26,491 nucleotides of DNA from CAYMDD01 sp964409675 (GCA_964409675.1 CAYPEF010000016.1:1-26491), one strand, 5' to 3'. Shown: positions 7,364-16,617, counted from the first letter of the stretch. Notes: generated by a model from the sequence alone, not told the origin. A program made the numbers and translations.

Positions 7364-8825
7364 GCGCCTGCTTCCCTCCTATCTGCTGCCGCTGGCGCCG
7401 GAGCTGTTCCTCTGCCTGCTGACCTTCGTGCTGCTGCTGCACAGCGTATATCTGCGCCCACGCATTACGCCGCGCCTGCTGGCGCTCGCCTGCCTGGTGC
7501 TGGCGGCGACGCTCACGATGGTCATCCAGTCCGATCCCACGCATGTGGTGACGCTCAACAACATGTTCGTCTCCGACACCTACACCATCCTCGCCAAGAC
7601 GCTGCTGCTGGCGGGCGCGATCTGCGTGCTGCTGGTTTCCGGCACCTGGCTGAGCGAGGAGGGGGGCAGGCCGTCCGAATTCCTGCTGCTCACATTATTC
7701 TCCACCCTCGGGCTGATGCTGCTGATCTCGGCGCAGAGCCTGCTTGCCGTCTATATGGGGCTGGAGCTTTCAAGTTTAGCATTATATGTGCTCGCCGCCT
7801 TCAGTCGCGACCATGCCAAATCCTCGGAAGCGGGGCTGAAATATTTCGTCCTCGGCGCACTGGCGTCGGGCATGCTGCTCTACGGCATCTCGCTGATCTA
7901 CGGTTTCACCGGCAGCATCAATTTCGATGGTATTGCTCAATATCTTTCCTCCTTCACGGAAGAAAACTCTAACGCAATGATCCCGCGCGCCGTGGTGGTG
8001 GGTGTCATTCTGGTGATGATTGCCTTCTGCTTCAAACTCTCCGCCGCACCGTTCCATATGTGGACGCCGGACGTATATGAGGGTGCGCCCACACCTGTTA
8101 CCGCCTTCTTCGCCGTGGCCCCTAAAATCGCCGCCATGCTGCTGCTGGTGCGGTTGCTGCTGGTGCCGTTTGCCGATATGCTGCAATACTGGCAGCAGGT
8201 GGTGATTGTGATTTCCATCCTCTCCATGCTGGTCGGCGCGTTCGCCGCCATCATGCAGACTAATCTCAAGCGCCTGCTTGCCTACAGCTCCATCGGCCAT
8301 GTCGGATTCATGATGATGGGTGTGGCGTCCGGCACCAGCGCCGGGGTGGAAGGGGTGCTGATTTACTTAGGCGTCTATCTTTTCATGAGCGCGGGCGCAT
8401 TCGGCTGCGTGCTGCTGCTGCGGCGCGAGGGCGTCTATCTGGAGCAGTTAAGCGATATGGCGGGCCTTTCGCGCGCGCATCCCGTGATGGCGCTGCTGAT
8501 GGCGCTGTTCATGTTCTCGATGGCGGGCGTGCCGCCGATGGCCGGATTCTTCGGAAAGATGTACGTCATCCTCGCCGTGGTCGGCAGCGGCCTCACCTGG
8601 CTTGCCGTGATCGGCCTGCTCACCAGCGTGGTGGCATGCTTCTATTACCTCAAAATCGTCAAGATCATGTATTTCGACGAACCCGTGGGCAGCTTCGACA
8701 CCACCCACAGCCTGAGTGCGCGCCTGGGGCTTGCCGTCAGCGCCATTGCCACCATTGGTTACGTCTTCATTCCCAGCCCCCTGATCAGCCATGCCAAAGC
8801 CGCAGCCGAAGCCCTTTTACCGTAA
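7356..8825 (+). CDS. nuoN: NADH-quinone oxidoreductase subunit N
   Basis: NuoN is the third antiporter-like proton-pumping subunit of complex I. The 489-residue product contains MGLELSSLALYVLAAF, CFKLSAAPFHMWTPDVYEGA, NLKRLLAYSSIGHVGFMMMG and the late PPMAGFFGKMYV segment, all in the family order. GGAGA at 7345-7349 lies six bases before ATG 7356. It is the last nuo gene. The next gene, birA, overlaps or directly follows it, so it may be co-transcribed. Confidence 0.97.
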   Translation: MIERLLPSYLLPLAPELFLCLLTFVLLLHSVYLRPRITPRLLALACLVLAATLTMVIQSDPTHVVTLNNMFVSDTYTILAKTLLLAGAICVLLVSGTWLSEEGGRPSEFLLLTLFSTLGLMLLISAQSLLAVYMGLELSSLALYVLAAFSRDHAKSSEAGLKYFVLGALASGMLLYGISLIYGFTGSINFDGIAQYLSSFTEENSNAMIPRAVVVGVILVMIAFCFKLSAAPFHMWTPDVYEGAPTPVTAFFAVAPKIAAMLLLVRLLLVPFADMLQYWQQVVIVISILSMLVGAFAAIMQTNLKRLLAYSSIGHVGFMMMGVASGTSAGVEGVLIYLGVYLFMSAGAFGCVLLLRREGVYLEQLSDMAGLSRAHPVMALLMALFMFSMAGVPPMAGFFGKMYVILAVVGSGLTWLAVIGLLTSVVACFYYLKIVKIMYFDEPVGSFDTTHSLSARLGLAVSAIATIGYVFIPSPLISHAKAAAEALLP

Positions 8826-9612
8826 TATCGTGAAGCAGTCCACCAGCCCGGACCTGCTGAATGATTACCACCTGCTCAGCTATAACGAGCTGGACAGCAC
8901 CAATGAGGAAGCCAAGCGCCTCGCGCATGGCGGCGCGGCGCACGGCGCGGTGATCTGGTCCAAGCGGCAGACGGCGGGAAAAGGCCGCGCCGGGCGCAAC
9001 TGGATTTCCAACGAAGGAAATATGTACGCGAGCGTCCTGCTCAAGCCCACCTGCCGCATCGAGATGCTTTCGCAGCTTTCTTTCGTGGCGGCGGTGGCGG
9101 CGTTCGATACGGTGGCGGCGCTGCTGCCGGACGCCGAATCGGTGCAGCTGAAATGGCCGAACGATATTCTGGCCGAGGGCCGCAAGATCGGCGGCATCCT
9201 GCTCGAATCCTTCTCGCTGCCGGACGTAGCGGGGCGCTGGGTGGTGATCGGCGTTGGTATCAACGTCGATAATTTCCCCGAAAACGTGCAGTTTCCGGCC
9301 ACCTCCTTGCGTGACCAGGGCGTGGAACTGATCAGCGCCAAGATCGTGCTGTCGCGCTTCATCCACCATTTTATTTTCCGCTACAACCAGTGGAGCAGCC
9401 GCGGCTTCGCCCCGATACGGCGCACCTGGCTGGAGCATGCCTGGGGGATGGATGCGGAGCTGCGCGTCTGCCTGCCGCAGGAGGAATTGCAGGGTATCTT
9501 TAAAGGCATCGACAAGGATGGCGGCATCGTCCTCGAAATCGCCCCGCGGAAGCGGCGGATCCTGCATGCAGGGGATATTTTTCAGGTGCGCCGCCCCGAT
9601 GCGGATATTTGA
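8791..9612 (+). CDS. birA: Biotin--[acetyl-CoA carboxylase] ligase
   Basis: The enzyme activates biotin as biotinyl-AMP and attaches it to the carrier protein of acetyl-CoA carboxylase in the cytoplasm. The 273-residue product has only the catalytic and C-terminal domains and no N-terminal DNA-binding domain, so it is not expected to act as the repressor known from E. coli. Motifs are ELDSTNEEAKRLA, the biotin/ATP loop AGKGRAGRNW, and LKWPNDILAEGRKIGGILLE with the catalytic lysine. GTG at 8830, five bases after the nuoN stop, is an alternative start giving 260 residues; neither start has a clear Shine-Dalgarno. A birA gene behind nuoN is a common arrangement in alphaproteobacteria. Confidence 0.93.
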   Translation: MPKPQPKPFYRNIVKQSTSPDLLNDYHLLSYNELDSTNEEAKRLAHGGAAHGAVIWSKRQTAGKGRAGRNWISNEGNMYASVLLKPTCRIEMLSQLSFVAAVAAFDTVAALLPDAESVQLKWPNDILAEGRKIGGILLESFSLPDVAGRWVVIGVGINVDNFPENVQFPATSLRDQGVELISAKIVLSRFIHHFIFRYNQWSSRGFAPIRRTWLEHAWGMDAELRVCLPQEELQGIFKGIDKDGGIVLEIAPRKRRILHAGDIFQVRRPDADI

Positions 9613-9663
9613 CGCGCCGCACCGAATAGGCTAGGCTTGGCGCATATTAATCGGAGAATTGTT

Positions 9664-9707
9664 ATGAAGACCACGCTGATCCTCTGCGGCCTGCTGCTCA
9701 CCCTTTC
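9664..9707 (+). CDS. Small exported protein, N-terminus only (lost in gap)
   Basis: ATG 9664 is preceded by GGAGA (9653-9657) at six bases. It opens a peptide beginning MKTTLILCGLLLTLS, with a lysine followed by a hydrophobic core as in a Sec signal peptide; a lipoprotein cannot be excluded. The rest is in a 100-N gap of unknown true length. After the gap, TAA at 9816-9818 is one possible end. The family cannot be identified. Confidence 0.5.
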
Positions 9708-9807
9708 NNNNNNNNNNNNNNNNNNNNNNNNNNNNNNNNNNNNNNNNNNNNNNNNNNNNNNNNNNNNNNNNNNNNNNNNNNNNNNNNNNNNNNNNNNNNN
9801 NNNNNNN
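9708..9807. other. Assembly gap (100 N)
   Basis: Exactly 100 N, the usual placeholder for a gap of unknown length. It removes the body of the small exported protein gene and possibly more between birA and addB. Confidence 0.97.
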
Positions 9808-9827
9808 CCTCGCGCTAAGCTGCCTGC

Positions 9828-12794
9828 ATGCTGAGCTTACGCACCATCCCCGCTGAAAAACCGTTCCTTGAAACACTCGCGGCTTATCTCCTGCGCGTGA
9901 GCGGGCATGATCCGCTGAAGCTTGCCGACACGGTTGTGCTGCTGCCCACGCGTCGTTCCTGCCGTTCGCTGCGCGATATCATGCTGGCACTGAATAACGG
10001 CAAGGCGATGCTGCTGCCGCGCATCCAGCCGATTGGCGACGTGGATGAGGAGGAGCTTTTCAGCGCCTATGCCATCGACCACGGGCTGGAGCAGGCGGAG
10101 GCCGCGCTACCGCCGGCCATTCCCCGCCTGCGCCGCCATTTGCTGCTAACCAGCCTGATCGGAAAATACCACCAGCGCACCGATGGCAGCACGCACGGTA
10201 TCGTGCAAGCGGCGCAATTGGCCATCGAGCTGGCAAGCCTATTCGATCAGGTGGAGCGCGAGCAGCTGGATTTCGCCGCCCTTGCCGACCTCGCGCCCGA
10301 TCAATTTGCCGAGCATTGGCAGCTCACGCTGCGTTTCCTCGACATTATCACCCATCACTGGCCGCAATTGTTGCGCGCCGAGGGTGCGGAAGACCCGGTA
10401 CGCAGGCGTAATCTGCTCATCCATAACCTCGCCGCGCTCTGGCAGCGCAATCCCCCGCAATATCCGGTAATCGCCGCCGGCTCCACCGGCAGCCAGCCCG
10501 CCACCGCCGAGCTGCTGCGCATCATCGCGAATCTCCCCAATGGCATGGTACTGCTGCCCGGTTTCGACGGGGCGATGCCGGATGAGGTGTGGGACACGCT
10601 GGATGAAACGCACCCGCAATTCGTCTTCAAAAAACTGTTTGAGCGCATGCAGGTGGAGCGCTCGCAGGTCGGCGTGCTGGATGAGCCTTCCATCGCCCCC
10701 ACCTGTACGCCGGAGCGCCTGTGCCTGTTCCTGGAAGCCCTCAAGCCGCCGGACCTCACGCACCACTGGCGCGGCTGCGATATCGTCATGGGCCCCTCGC
10801 TGGAAGGGGTGACGCGCAGTGAAGCCGTCAACCAGCAGGAGGAAGCGCGCTTGATCGCGCTGCGCCTGCGCGAGGTGCTGGAGACGCCGGGCAAGAGCGC
10901 GGCGGTGGTCACCAACGACCGCGTGCTCGCCCGCATGATCGCCGCCGGGATGGAGCGCTACGGCGTTACCATCGATGATTCGGCGGGCAAGCCGCTTAGC
11001 GATACCGTCACCGGCCATTTCCTGCGCCTGATTGCGGAAGCCGCCTTAAGCCGCTGCGCCCCGGTGCCGCTGCTGGCGCTGCTGAAACACCCGCTTTCCG
11101 CTGCTGGCTTAAGCCCCGGCGAATTCCGCAACTGGGCGCGGGCGCTGGAGCTATATGCGCTGCGCGGCCCGCGCGGCATGCCGGGGCTCACCTCTATCCT
11201 GCATGACTTACGCGTGCGCGAAGCGCCGGATGCTTTAATCCAGCTGGTGCAGCGCCTGCAGGAGCACGGGCAGGAATTCTTCCGCCTGTTCGAGCGCCGC
11301 CTTGCGCCTTTTGCCGCCATGCTGCGCGCGCATCTGGCGCTGGCGGAATTTCTGGCGCAGAGCGATGCGGAAGAAGCCAGCGTGCGCCTATGGCGCGGCG
11401 AGGAGGGCGAGGCACTCGCCACCTTCATTGCCGATTTGCTGCAAAACGCCGAAACCGTCGGCGAAATCGCCCCCGGCGCATATGCGGAATTATTCGAAAC
11501 CTTTATCAGCGGCGAAACCTTCCGCCCCACCTACGGCATCCACCCGCGCCTGCATATCTACAGCCCGCAGGAAGCGCGACTGGAGCGCGCCGACGTAATG
11601 ATCCTTGCGGGCTTAAATGAAGGCGTCTGGCCGCCGCAGCCGGACGGCGGGCCATGGATGAGCCGCCCGATGCAACGGCGCTTCGGCCTGCCGCTGCCGG
11701 AACTCTGCATTGGCCGCGCCGCGCATGATTTCCTGATGATCGCCGGCGCACGCGAGCTGGTGCTAAGCCGCGCCGGCAAGGCGGACGGCTCGCCCACCGT
11801 GCCCTCGCGCTGGTTGCTGCGGCTGGATACGCTGCTGCAGGCGCTCGCAGGGGAAGACATGTTTCGCTGGCCAGTCACGCCCTACGGCGTATGGCTTGCA
11901 CATCTTGAAACGCCGCACGTAAGCGCACCCTTTGCCCCACCCGCCGCCTGCCCGCCGGTGGAGGCGCGTCCACGCAAGCTCTCCGTCACCGCCGTGGAAA
12001 CCTGGCAGCGCGACCCTTACGCCATATACGCCGCGCATGTGCTGGGCCTGCGTGCCCTCGACCCGCTTGACCAGGAACCGGACGCCGCCTCCTTCGGCTC
12101 GTTGATTCACTTAGCATTAGAAGCCTTCATCACCCGCTACCCGGACAAAACCCCGCCCGACCCGTGCGCGGCGCTACTGGAGGCAGGGCAGGACATCTTC
12201 GCGCCGCTGATGCAGCACCCGGCGGTGCGCGGCTTCTGGTGGCCGCGTTATCAGGCCATCACCGAATGGGTGGCGGCGCAGGAAATCGAGCGCCGTCCGC
12301 ATGTGCGCAAAGTCCTGGCCGAGTTGAAAGGCTCGCTCGCGCTCTCCGCGCCCGCCGGGCCGTTTACCCTCACCACCCGCATTGACCGCGCCGAGGCCAA
12401 CACCTCCGGCACGCTCACGCTGATCGATTATAAAACCGGCGCGGTGCCCGCCAGCGGCGACATTCTCTCCGGCCTCTCCAGCCAGATGCCGCTGGAAGCG
12501 CTGATCGTGCAAAAAGGCGCATTGACGGCGCAGCTACCCGGCGAGGGAGTGGGAACGGCGGAATACTGGCGTTTGGCGGGGGAATACGCACTCAATGAAG
12601 CCAAAACCGTCGGCGACGCGAAGAAAACCTCATTGCATGAACTCATCACCCGTGCCGAAGCAGGCGTGCAGGCGCTGATCGATGCTTTTGATAATCCGAA
12701 TACGCCCTATCTCGCCTGCCCAGATACCGGCAAGCGCCCCCGCTATAACGATTACGACCATCTGGAACGCCTGCCCGAATGGTCGTTGGTATGA
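9828..12794 (+). CDS. addB: Double-strand break repair protein AddB (alphaproteobacterial type)
   Basis: AddB partners AddA in the helicase-nuclease that resects double-strand DNA breaks for RecA-dependent recombination, the role RecBCD has in E. coli. The 988-residue product has the usual length. The N-terminal part resembles an inactivated helicase domain (LLPTRRSCRSLRDIM near residues 38-53). The middle contains ILAGLNEGVWPPQPDGGPWM. The C-terminal PD-(D/E)XK nuclease domain has GSLIHLALEAF and LIDYKTGAVP, with the catalytic DYK at residues 867-869. The ending YNDYDHLERLPEW is typical. ATG 9828 is the first start after the gap, so a slightly earlier start hidden there is possible. Its partner addA is not adjacent: a gap and the minus-strand rcdA lie between them. 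Confidence 0.93.
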   Translation: MLSLRTIPAEKPFLETLAAYLLRVSGHDPLKLADTVVLLPTRRSCRSLRDIMLALNNGKAMLLPRIQPIGDVDEEELFSAYAIDHGLEQAEAALPPAIPRLRRHLLLTSLIGKYHQRTDGSTHGIVQAAQLAIELASLFDQVEREQLDFAALADLAPDQFAEHWQLTLRFLDIITHHWPQLLRAEGAEDPVRRRNLLIHNLAALWQRNPPQYPVIAAGSTGSQPATAELLRIIANLPNGMVLLPGFDGAMPDEVWDTLDETHPQFVFKKLFERMQVERSQVGVLDEPSIAPTCTPERLCLFLEALKPPDLTHHWRGCDIVMGPSLEGVTRSEAVNQQEEARLIALRLREVLETPGKSAAVVTNDRVLARMIAAGMERYGVTIDDSAGKPLSDTVTGHFLRLIAEAALSRCAPVPLLALLKHPLSAAGLSPGEFRNWARALELYALRGPRGMPGLTSILHDLRVREAPDALIQLVQRLQEHGQEFFRLFERRLAPFAAMLRAHLALAEFLAQSDAEEASVRLWRGEEGEALATFIADLLQNAETVGEIAPGAYAELFETFISGETFRPTYGIHPRLHIYSPQEARLERADVMILAGLNEGVWPPQPDGGPWMSRPMQRRFGLPLPELCIGRAAHDFLMIAGARELVLSRAGKADGSPTVPSRWLLRLDTLLQALAGEDMFRWPVTPYGVWLAHLETPHVSAPFAPPAACPPVEARPRKLSVTAVETWQRDPYAIYAAHVLGLRALDPLDQEPDAASFGSLIHLALEAFITRYPDKTPPDPCAALLEAGQDIFAPLMQHPAVRGFWWPRYQAITEWVAAQEIERRPHVRKVLAELKGSLALSAPAGPFTLTTRIDRAEANTSGTLTLIDYKTGAVPASGDILSGLSSQMPLEALIVQKGALTAQLPGEGVGTAEYWRLAGEYALNEAKTVGDAKKTSLHELITRAEAGVQALIDAFDNPNTPYLACPDTGKRPRYNDYDHLERLPEWSLV

Positions 12795-12795
12795 G

Positions 12796-12895
12796 NNNNN
12801 NNNNNNNNNNNNNNNNNNNNNNNNNNNNNNNNNNNNNNNNNNNNNNNNNNNNNNNNNNNNNNNNNNNNNNNNNNNNNNNNNNNNNNNNNNNNNNN
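12796..12895. other. Assembly gap (100 N)
   Basis: A 100-N placeholder one base after the addB stop. It removes the C-terminal half of the minus-strand rcdA gene and anything else between addB and rcdA. The true length is unknown. Confidence 0.97.
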
Positions 12896-13128
12896 CGGCG
12901 CGCCAGCAGCCAGGCCATAATGGAGGAAAGGCGCAGCGTAATGCGCGACATTTCCGATGCATAGACCAGCCGCATGGAGGTTCCCAGCTCGGACTGGTCG
13001 GCGGGGGCGAAATGGGTGAAATATTCCTGCGCTTCCAGCAGCAATTTCAGCGTATCGTTAAAGATAGCGGGCTGGAACAGCAGGTGGGTGCTGCCGGTGG
13101 TAGGCTGGATAAACGATTGAGCTTGCAT
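12896..13128 (-). CDS. rcdA: RcdA-like DUF1465 protein (CtrA degradation adaptor), truncated by gap
   Basis: RcdA helps to recruit substrates such as the cell-cycle regulator CtrA to the ClpXP protease at the cell pole in Caulobacter. The visible 77 N-terminal residues match the DUF1465 family. They show a first helix FNDTLKLLLEAQEYF, then LVYASEMSRITLRLSSIMAW, the conserved (A/V)YA(T/S)E-S-R-(M/I)T-RL helix, and LLAR. The remaining half of the usual 150-180 residues lies in the gap. ATG 13128 is supported by AGGG (13137-13140 on the plus strand as CCCT) at eight bases and by an upstream TATAAT and CtrA-type box. The assignment rests on family resemblance by eye. CtrA-pathway function is inferred. 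Confidence 0.78.
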
Positions 13129-13151
13129 AGGTTATTCCCTAATTTTTATTA

Positions 13152-13194
13152 ATTATACCACAAAACGAAGCGATAAATATTAAGAATTTGTTAA
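13152..13194 (-). promoter_or_regulatory. rcdA promoter with a full CtrA-type box
   Basis: On the minus strand a perfect TATAAT (-10) is at 13152-13157. TTAA-N7-TTAA, the full CtrA consensus, is at 13180-13194. With transcription starting about seven bases below the -10, near 13145, the box is centred near -42, overlapping the -35 region. The sequence at the -35 spacing (ATATTT) is a poor sigma-70 match, as expected for an activator-dependent promoter. The box is palindromic, and it covers the TTG at 13188 and ends six bases before the likely ATG of addA. Confidence 0.7.
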
Positions 13195-13199
13195 ACAAT

Positions 13200-16100
13200 A
13201 TGCAGATCGAGCTAAACGCACCCTCCCTAACCATCGAAAAGGACGACACACGGGCCGCCACCGATCCCACCGTCTCGGCCTGGGTCTCGGCCAATGCCGG
13301 GGCGGGCAAAACCCGGCTGCTCACCAACCGCGTGCTGCGCCTGCTGCTGAGCGACGTGGCCCCGCAGCGCATCCTCTGCATCACCTACACCACCGCCGCC
13401 GCCGCCGAAATGAAAGCGCGCATCCACGCCGAGCTCAGCCGCTGGGCGCTGGCCTCGGAGGAAGCGCTGACCCAGGCGCTCGCCAACCTTACCGGCTTCA
13501 TCCCCGATCAGCTAACGCAGGCGCGCGCCCGCACGCTATTCACCCGTGTGCTGGAATCGCCGGAGGGGTTGCGCATCCAGACCATCCACGGCTTCTGCCA
13601 ATCATTGCTTAAACGTTTCCCGCTCGAGGCGGGCACGCAGCCCTATTTCAACGTCATCGACGAGCGCGGCGCCGCCGAGCTGATCCGCGAAGCGGCCATG
13701 CGGCTTTACGCGCGCGAATCGGAGCCTGCGCCGGAATCGGAGGCACTGGTGGAGGCGCTGCATTTCATCGCGGGCCGCTTGAGCGAATCCTCCTTCCGCG
13801 AGCTGATCAGCGAGCTGGTGCGCGAGCGCCGCCATGTGCATGATATGCTGCTCACCTCCGGCGGCATTAAGGCGCTGCAGGCCTCCCTCTACCGCACCCT
13901 CAAATTAGAGCCGCGCCAGACGCTGCACGGCTTGATGCAGGAATTCTTTCAGTACGCACCGCACGAGCGCGCCCTGCTGGCGCGCGCCGCCGATGCGCTC
14001 ACGCAAGGCAGCGGCAAGGAAGCGGAGAGGGGGGCGCTGCTCGCCAGCTGGCTGGAAACGCCCGCGCAGCAGATACACCTGCTCGATGCCTACAGCGACA
14101 TCTACCTCACCAAAACCGGCGAGCCGCGCGCGAAGCTCTCCAACAAAAACACCATCACCGATGAATTGCTGCTGCAAGCCTTGCGCGACGAGCAGGACCG
14201 CGTGCTGGAATTTCAGGCGCGGCGCAAATCCCTTCAGATTGCCGAAGTGAGCGTGCGCATGATGCGCATCGCCGAAAGCCTGATTACACTCTATGAAGCG
14301 CTGAAATCCCAGCGCGCCGCGCTCGATTATGACGATCTGATCCTCACCTCGCGCGATCTGCTGCAACGCCCCGGCGTCGCCCCGTGGGTGCTCTACAAGC
14401 TCGATGGCGGAATCGACCATATCCTGCTCGACGAAGCGCAGGACACCGCGCCCGAGCAATGGCAAATCATCGAAGCACTAACGGAAGAATTCTTCTCCGG
14501 TTTAAGCGCGCGCGAGGATGTGGAGCGCACCCTGTTCGTCGTCGGCGATGAGAAACAATCCATCTACAGCTTTCAAGGTGCTGACCCGGAAGCTTTCGGG
14601 CGGATGCGCGCCTTTTTCCGGGAACGGTTGCGCAACGCCGGAAAGAAATTTTTAGAGATCGACCTGCTGAAATCCTACCGCTCCAGCGGCCCCGTGCTAA
14701 GCGCGGTGGACGCCGTGTTTCACGACATGGACGCGCATCACCCCATCCGCCACGAACTCACGCGCATAGATGAGGCGGGCAGGGTGGAGCTCTGGCCGCT
14801 GATCGAGCCGCAGGAGAAAGCCGAGTCCGAGCCGTGGGAGCTGCCGCTTACCCTTCGCTCATCGCAATCTCCTACCCAAAAACTCGCCCATTGCATCGCC
14901 GATGCCATCGCCGGATGGCTCTCCTCCCGCCGGATGCTGCCTGCCAAGGGCCGCGCCGTGGAGCCGGGTGACATCATGGTGCTGGTGCGCAGGCGCAGCG
15001 AATTCGTGGACATGCTGATTCGCAGCTTGAAGCGCCGCAATGTCCCCGTCGCCGGCATTGACCGCATGATGCTCACCGACAACCTCGCCGTGCGCGACAT
15101 GATGGCGCTGGGCCAGTTCCTGCTGTTGCCTTCAGACGATTTGACGCTCGCCGCGCTCCTGCGCAGCCCGCTGTTCGGCTTAAGCGATGAACAGCTCTTC
15201 CAGCTTGCCTACCAGCGCGAGGAGCAATCAATCTGGCAGCGCCTGCTATCCATGCAAGGCCATGACCCGGATTTCCGCTACGCCGTGGAATGCCTGACCG
15301 GCTGGATGTACAAGGTGGATTTCTGCACACCCTATTCGCTCTACGCGCACGTGCTGGAAGCCTGCGACGCGCGGCGGCGTATCACCGGGCGCATGGGCGA
15401 GGAATACAACGACGCGCTGGATGAATTTCTGGGACAAGCCCTCAAATATGAATCCGAACACACCCCCTCCATGCAAGGCTTCCTGCACTGGCTGGAGCGC
15501 GGACAGTCACTGATCAAGCGCGACATGGAGCACGGGCGCAACGAGGTGCGCATCCTCACTGTCCACGGCGCGAAAGGACTGCAAGCCCCCATCGTCATCA
15601 TGCCCGACACCACGCAGGTTCCGCGCAAGTCCGACCGCCTGCTCTGGCTGGAGCGCGAAGGCAGCCCCGACTTGGTCTTCTGGTCCCCTTCGGTAAAAGG
15701 CGACGACGCGCTGACGGCGGAGCTGCGCGAATCGCGCAAAGCCGCCGAAGAGCGCGAATACCGCCGCCTGCTCTACGTGGCCATGACTCGTGCCGAGGAT
15801 GAACTTTACCTTTGCGGCGCCAAAAGCCGTGACAAGCTGCCGGAAAACTGCTGGTACGAACTGGTGAAGCGCGCGCTGGAGCCCTTCGCGCAACCCAGTG
15901 ACACGCCGTGCGGCGAAGGAATGGCCGTCAGCGCCCCGCAGCGCAAGGAAGTGCGGCTGCGCGCGATGAAAGAGCAAATCATTTTCTCCCCCGAAAGCAT
16001 GCCCGCTTTCCTCACGCAAAAAGCCCCGCCGGAATTGCCCATCGCCCATCCCCTGATTCCCTCTCGCCTGGGCAATGACGAAACCCCCGTCTTCTCCCCG

Positions 16101-16610
16101 CTTACTGAAGCAAAACTCTTCACCCGCGGCAAGCTGATGCACGCGCTCCTCCAGCGCCTGCCGGACATCGCGCCGGAAAAACGCGCCGATGCCGCCACGA
16201 AAATCCTGCGCCGCCTCGACGGCAATTTAACCAGCGCTGAGCGCGAGCAGATGATGCGCGAAGTGTTCGACATCCTCGCGCACCCCGAATGGGGGAAACT
16301 ATTCACCCCCGGCGCGCGTGCCGAAGTGCCGGTCTGCGGTACTATCACTTTCCAGGGCAAGCAACTCCCTGTCTCCGGCCAGATCGACCGCCTAGCCATT
16401 CACGACGATGAAGTCTGGATTGTCGATTACAAAACCCACCGCGAAGCCCCTAAAAGCTTCGAGCGCACACCCACGCTTTACCTGCGCCAGATGGCCGCCT
16501 ATCGTGCCCTGATTGCCGACATCTACCCCACCAAGCGCATCCGCTGCGCCATCATCTGGACCAGCACGCCGAAGCTAATGGAAATCCCCGCCTCGACGCT
16601 GCCGTTTTAA
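13200..16610 (+). CDS. addA: Double-strand break repair helicase-nuclease AddA
   Basis: AddA is the UvrD/Rep-type 3'-5' helicase and nuclease subunit of AddAB, which resects DNA ends for homologous recombination. The 1136-residue product has helicase motif I ANAGAGKT (Walker lysine at residue 37), DEAQDTAPEQW (motif II), GDEKQSIYSFQGADP (motif III), LTVHGAKGLQAPIV (motif V) and YVAMTRAEDELYL (motif VI). A C-terminal RecB-type nuclease domain has GQIDRLAIHDDEVWIVDYKT, with DYK at 1076-1078. ATG 13200 is preferred. TTG 13188 is in frame but lies inside the CtrA-type box, and neither has a clear Shine-Dalgarno. It is followed by trxA 111 bases later. Confidence 0.95.
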   Translation: MQIELNAPSLTIEKDDTRAATDPTVSAWVSANAGAGKTRLLTNRVLRLLLSDVAPQRILCITYTTAAAAEMKARIHAELSRWALASEEALTQALANLTGFIPDQLTQARARTLFTRVLESPEGLRIQTIHGFCQSLLKRFPLEAGTQPYFNVIDERGAAELIREAAMRLYARESEPAPESEALVEALHFIAGRLSESSFRELISELVRERRHVHDMLLTSGGIKALQASLYRTLKLEPRQTLHGLMQEFFQYAPHERALLARAADALTQGSGKEAERGALLASWLETPAQQIHLLDAYSDIYLTKTGEPRAKLSNKNTITDELLLQALRDEQDRVLEFQARRKSLQIAEVSVRMMRIAESLITLYEALKSQRAALDYDDLILTSRDLLQRPGVAPWVLYKLDGGIDHILLDEAQDTAPEQWQIIEALTEEFFSGLSAREDVERTLFVVGDEKQSIYSFQGADPEAFGRMRAFFRERLRNAGKKFLEIDLLKSYRSSGPVLSAVDAVFHDMDAHHPIRHELTRIDEAGRVELWPLIEPQEKAESEPWELPLTLRSSQSPTQKLAHCIADAIAGWLSSRRMLPAKGRAVEPGDIMVLVRRRSEFVDMLIRSLKRRNVPVAGIDRMMLTDNLAVRDMMALGQFLLLPSDDLTLAALLRSPLFGLSDEQLFQLAYQREEQSIWQRLLSMQGHDPDFRYAVECLTGWMYKVDFCTPYSLYAHVLEACDARRRITGRMGEEYNDALDEFLGQALKYESEHTPSMQGFLHWLERGQSLIKRDMEHGRNEVRILTVHGAKGLQAPIVIMPDTTQVPRKSDRLLWLEREGSPDLVFWSPSVKGDDALTAELRESRKAAEEREYRRLLYVAMTRAEDELYLCGAKSRDKLPENCWYELVKRALEPFAQPSDTPCGEGMAVSAPQRKEVRLRAMKEQIIFSPESMPAFLTQKAPPELPIAHPLIPSRLGNDETPVFSPLTEAKLFTRGKLMHALLQRLPDIAPEKRADAATKILRRLDGNLTSAEREQMMREVFDILAHPEWGKLFTPGARAEVPVCGTITFQGKQLPVSGQIDRLAIHDDEVWIVDYKTHREAPKSFERTPTLYLRQMAAYRALIADIYPTKRIRCAIIWTSTPKLMEIPASTLPF

Positions 16611-16617
16611 TGAAAAG

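Noticed and set aside
10239..11018. Minus-strand open frame of 259 codons opposite addB
   Set aside because: It has low-complexity Arg/His/Gln composition, no ribosome-binding site or family motif, and is fully inside addB, whose frame is supported.
12630..12962. Minus-strand frames running through the 100-N gap into addB
   Set aside because: Their continuity depends on N being read as unknown codons. Only the N-terminal 77 residues of the DUF1465 frame (12896-13128) have support.
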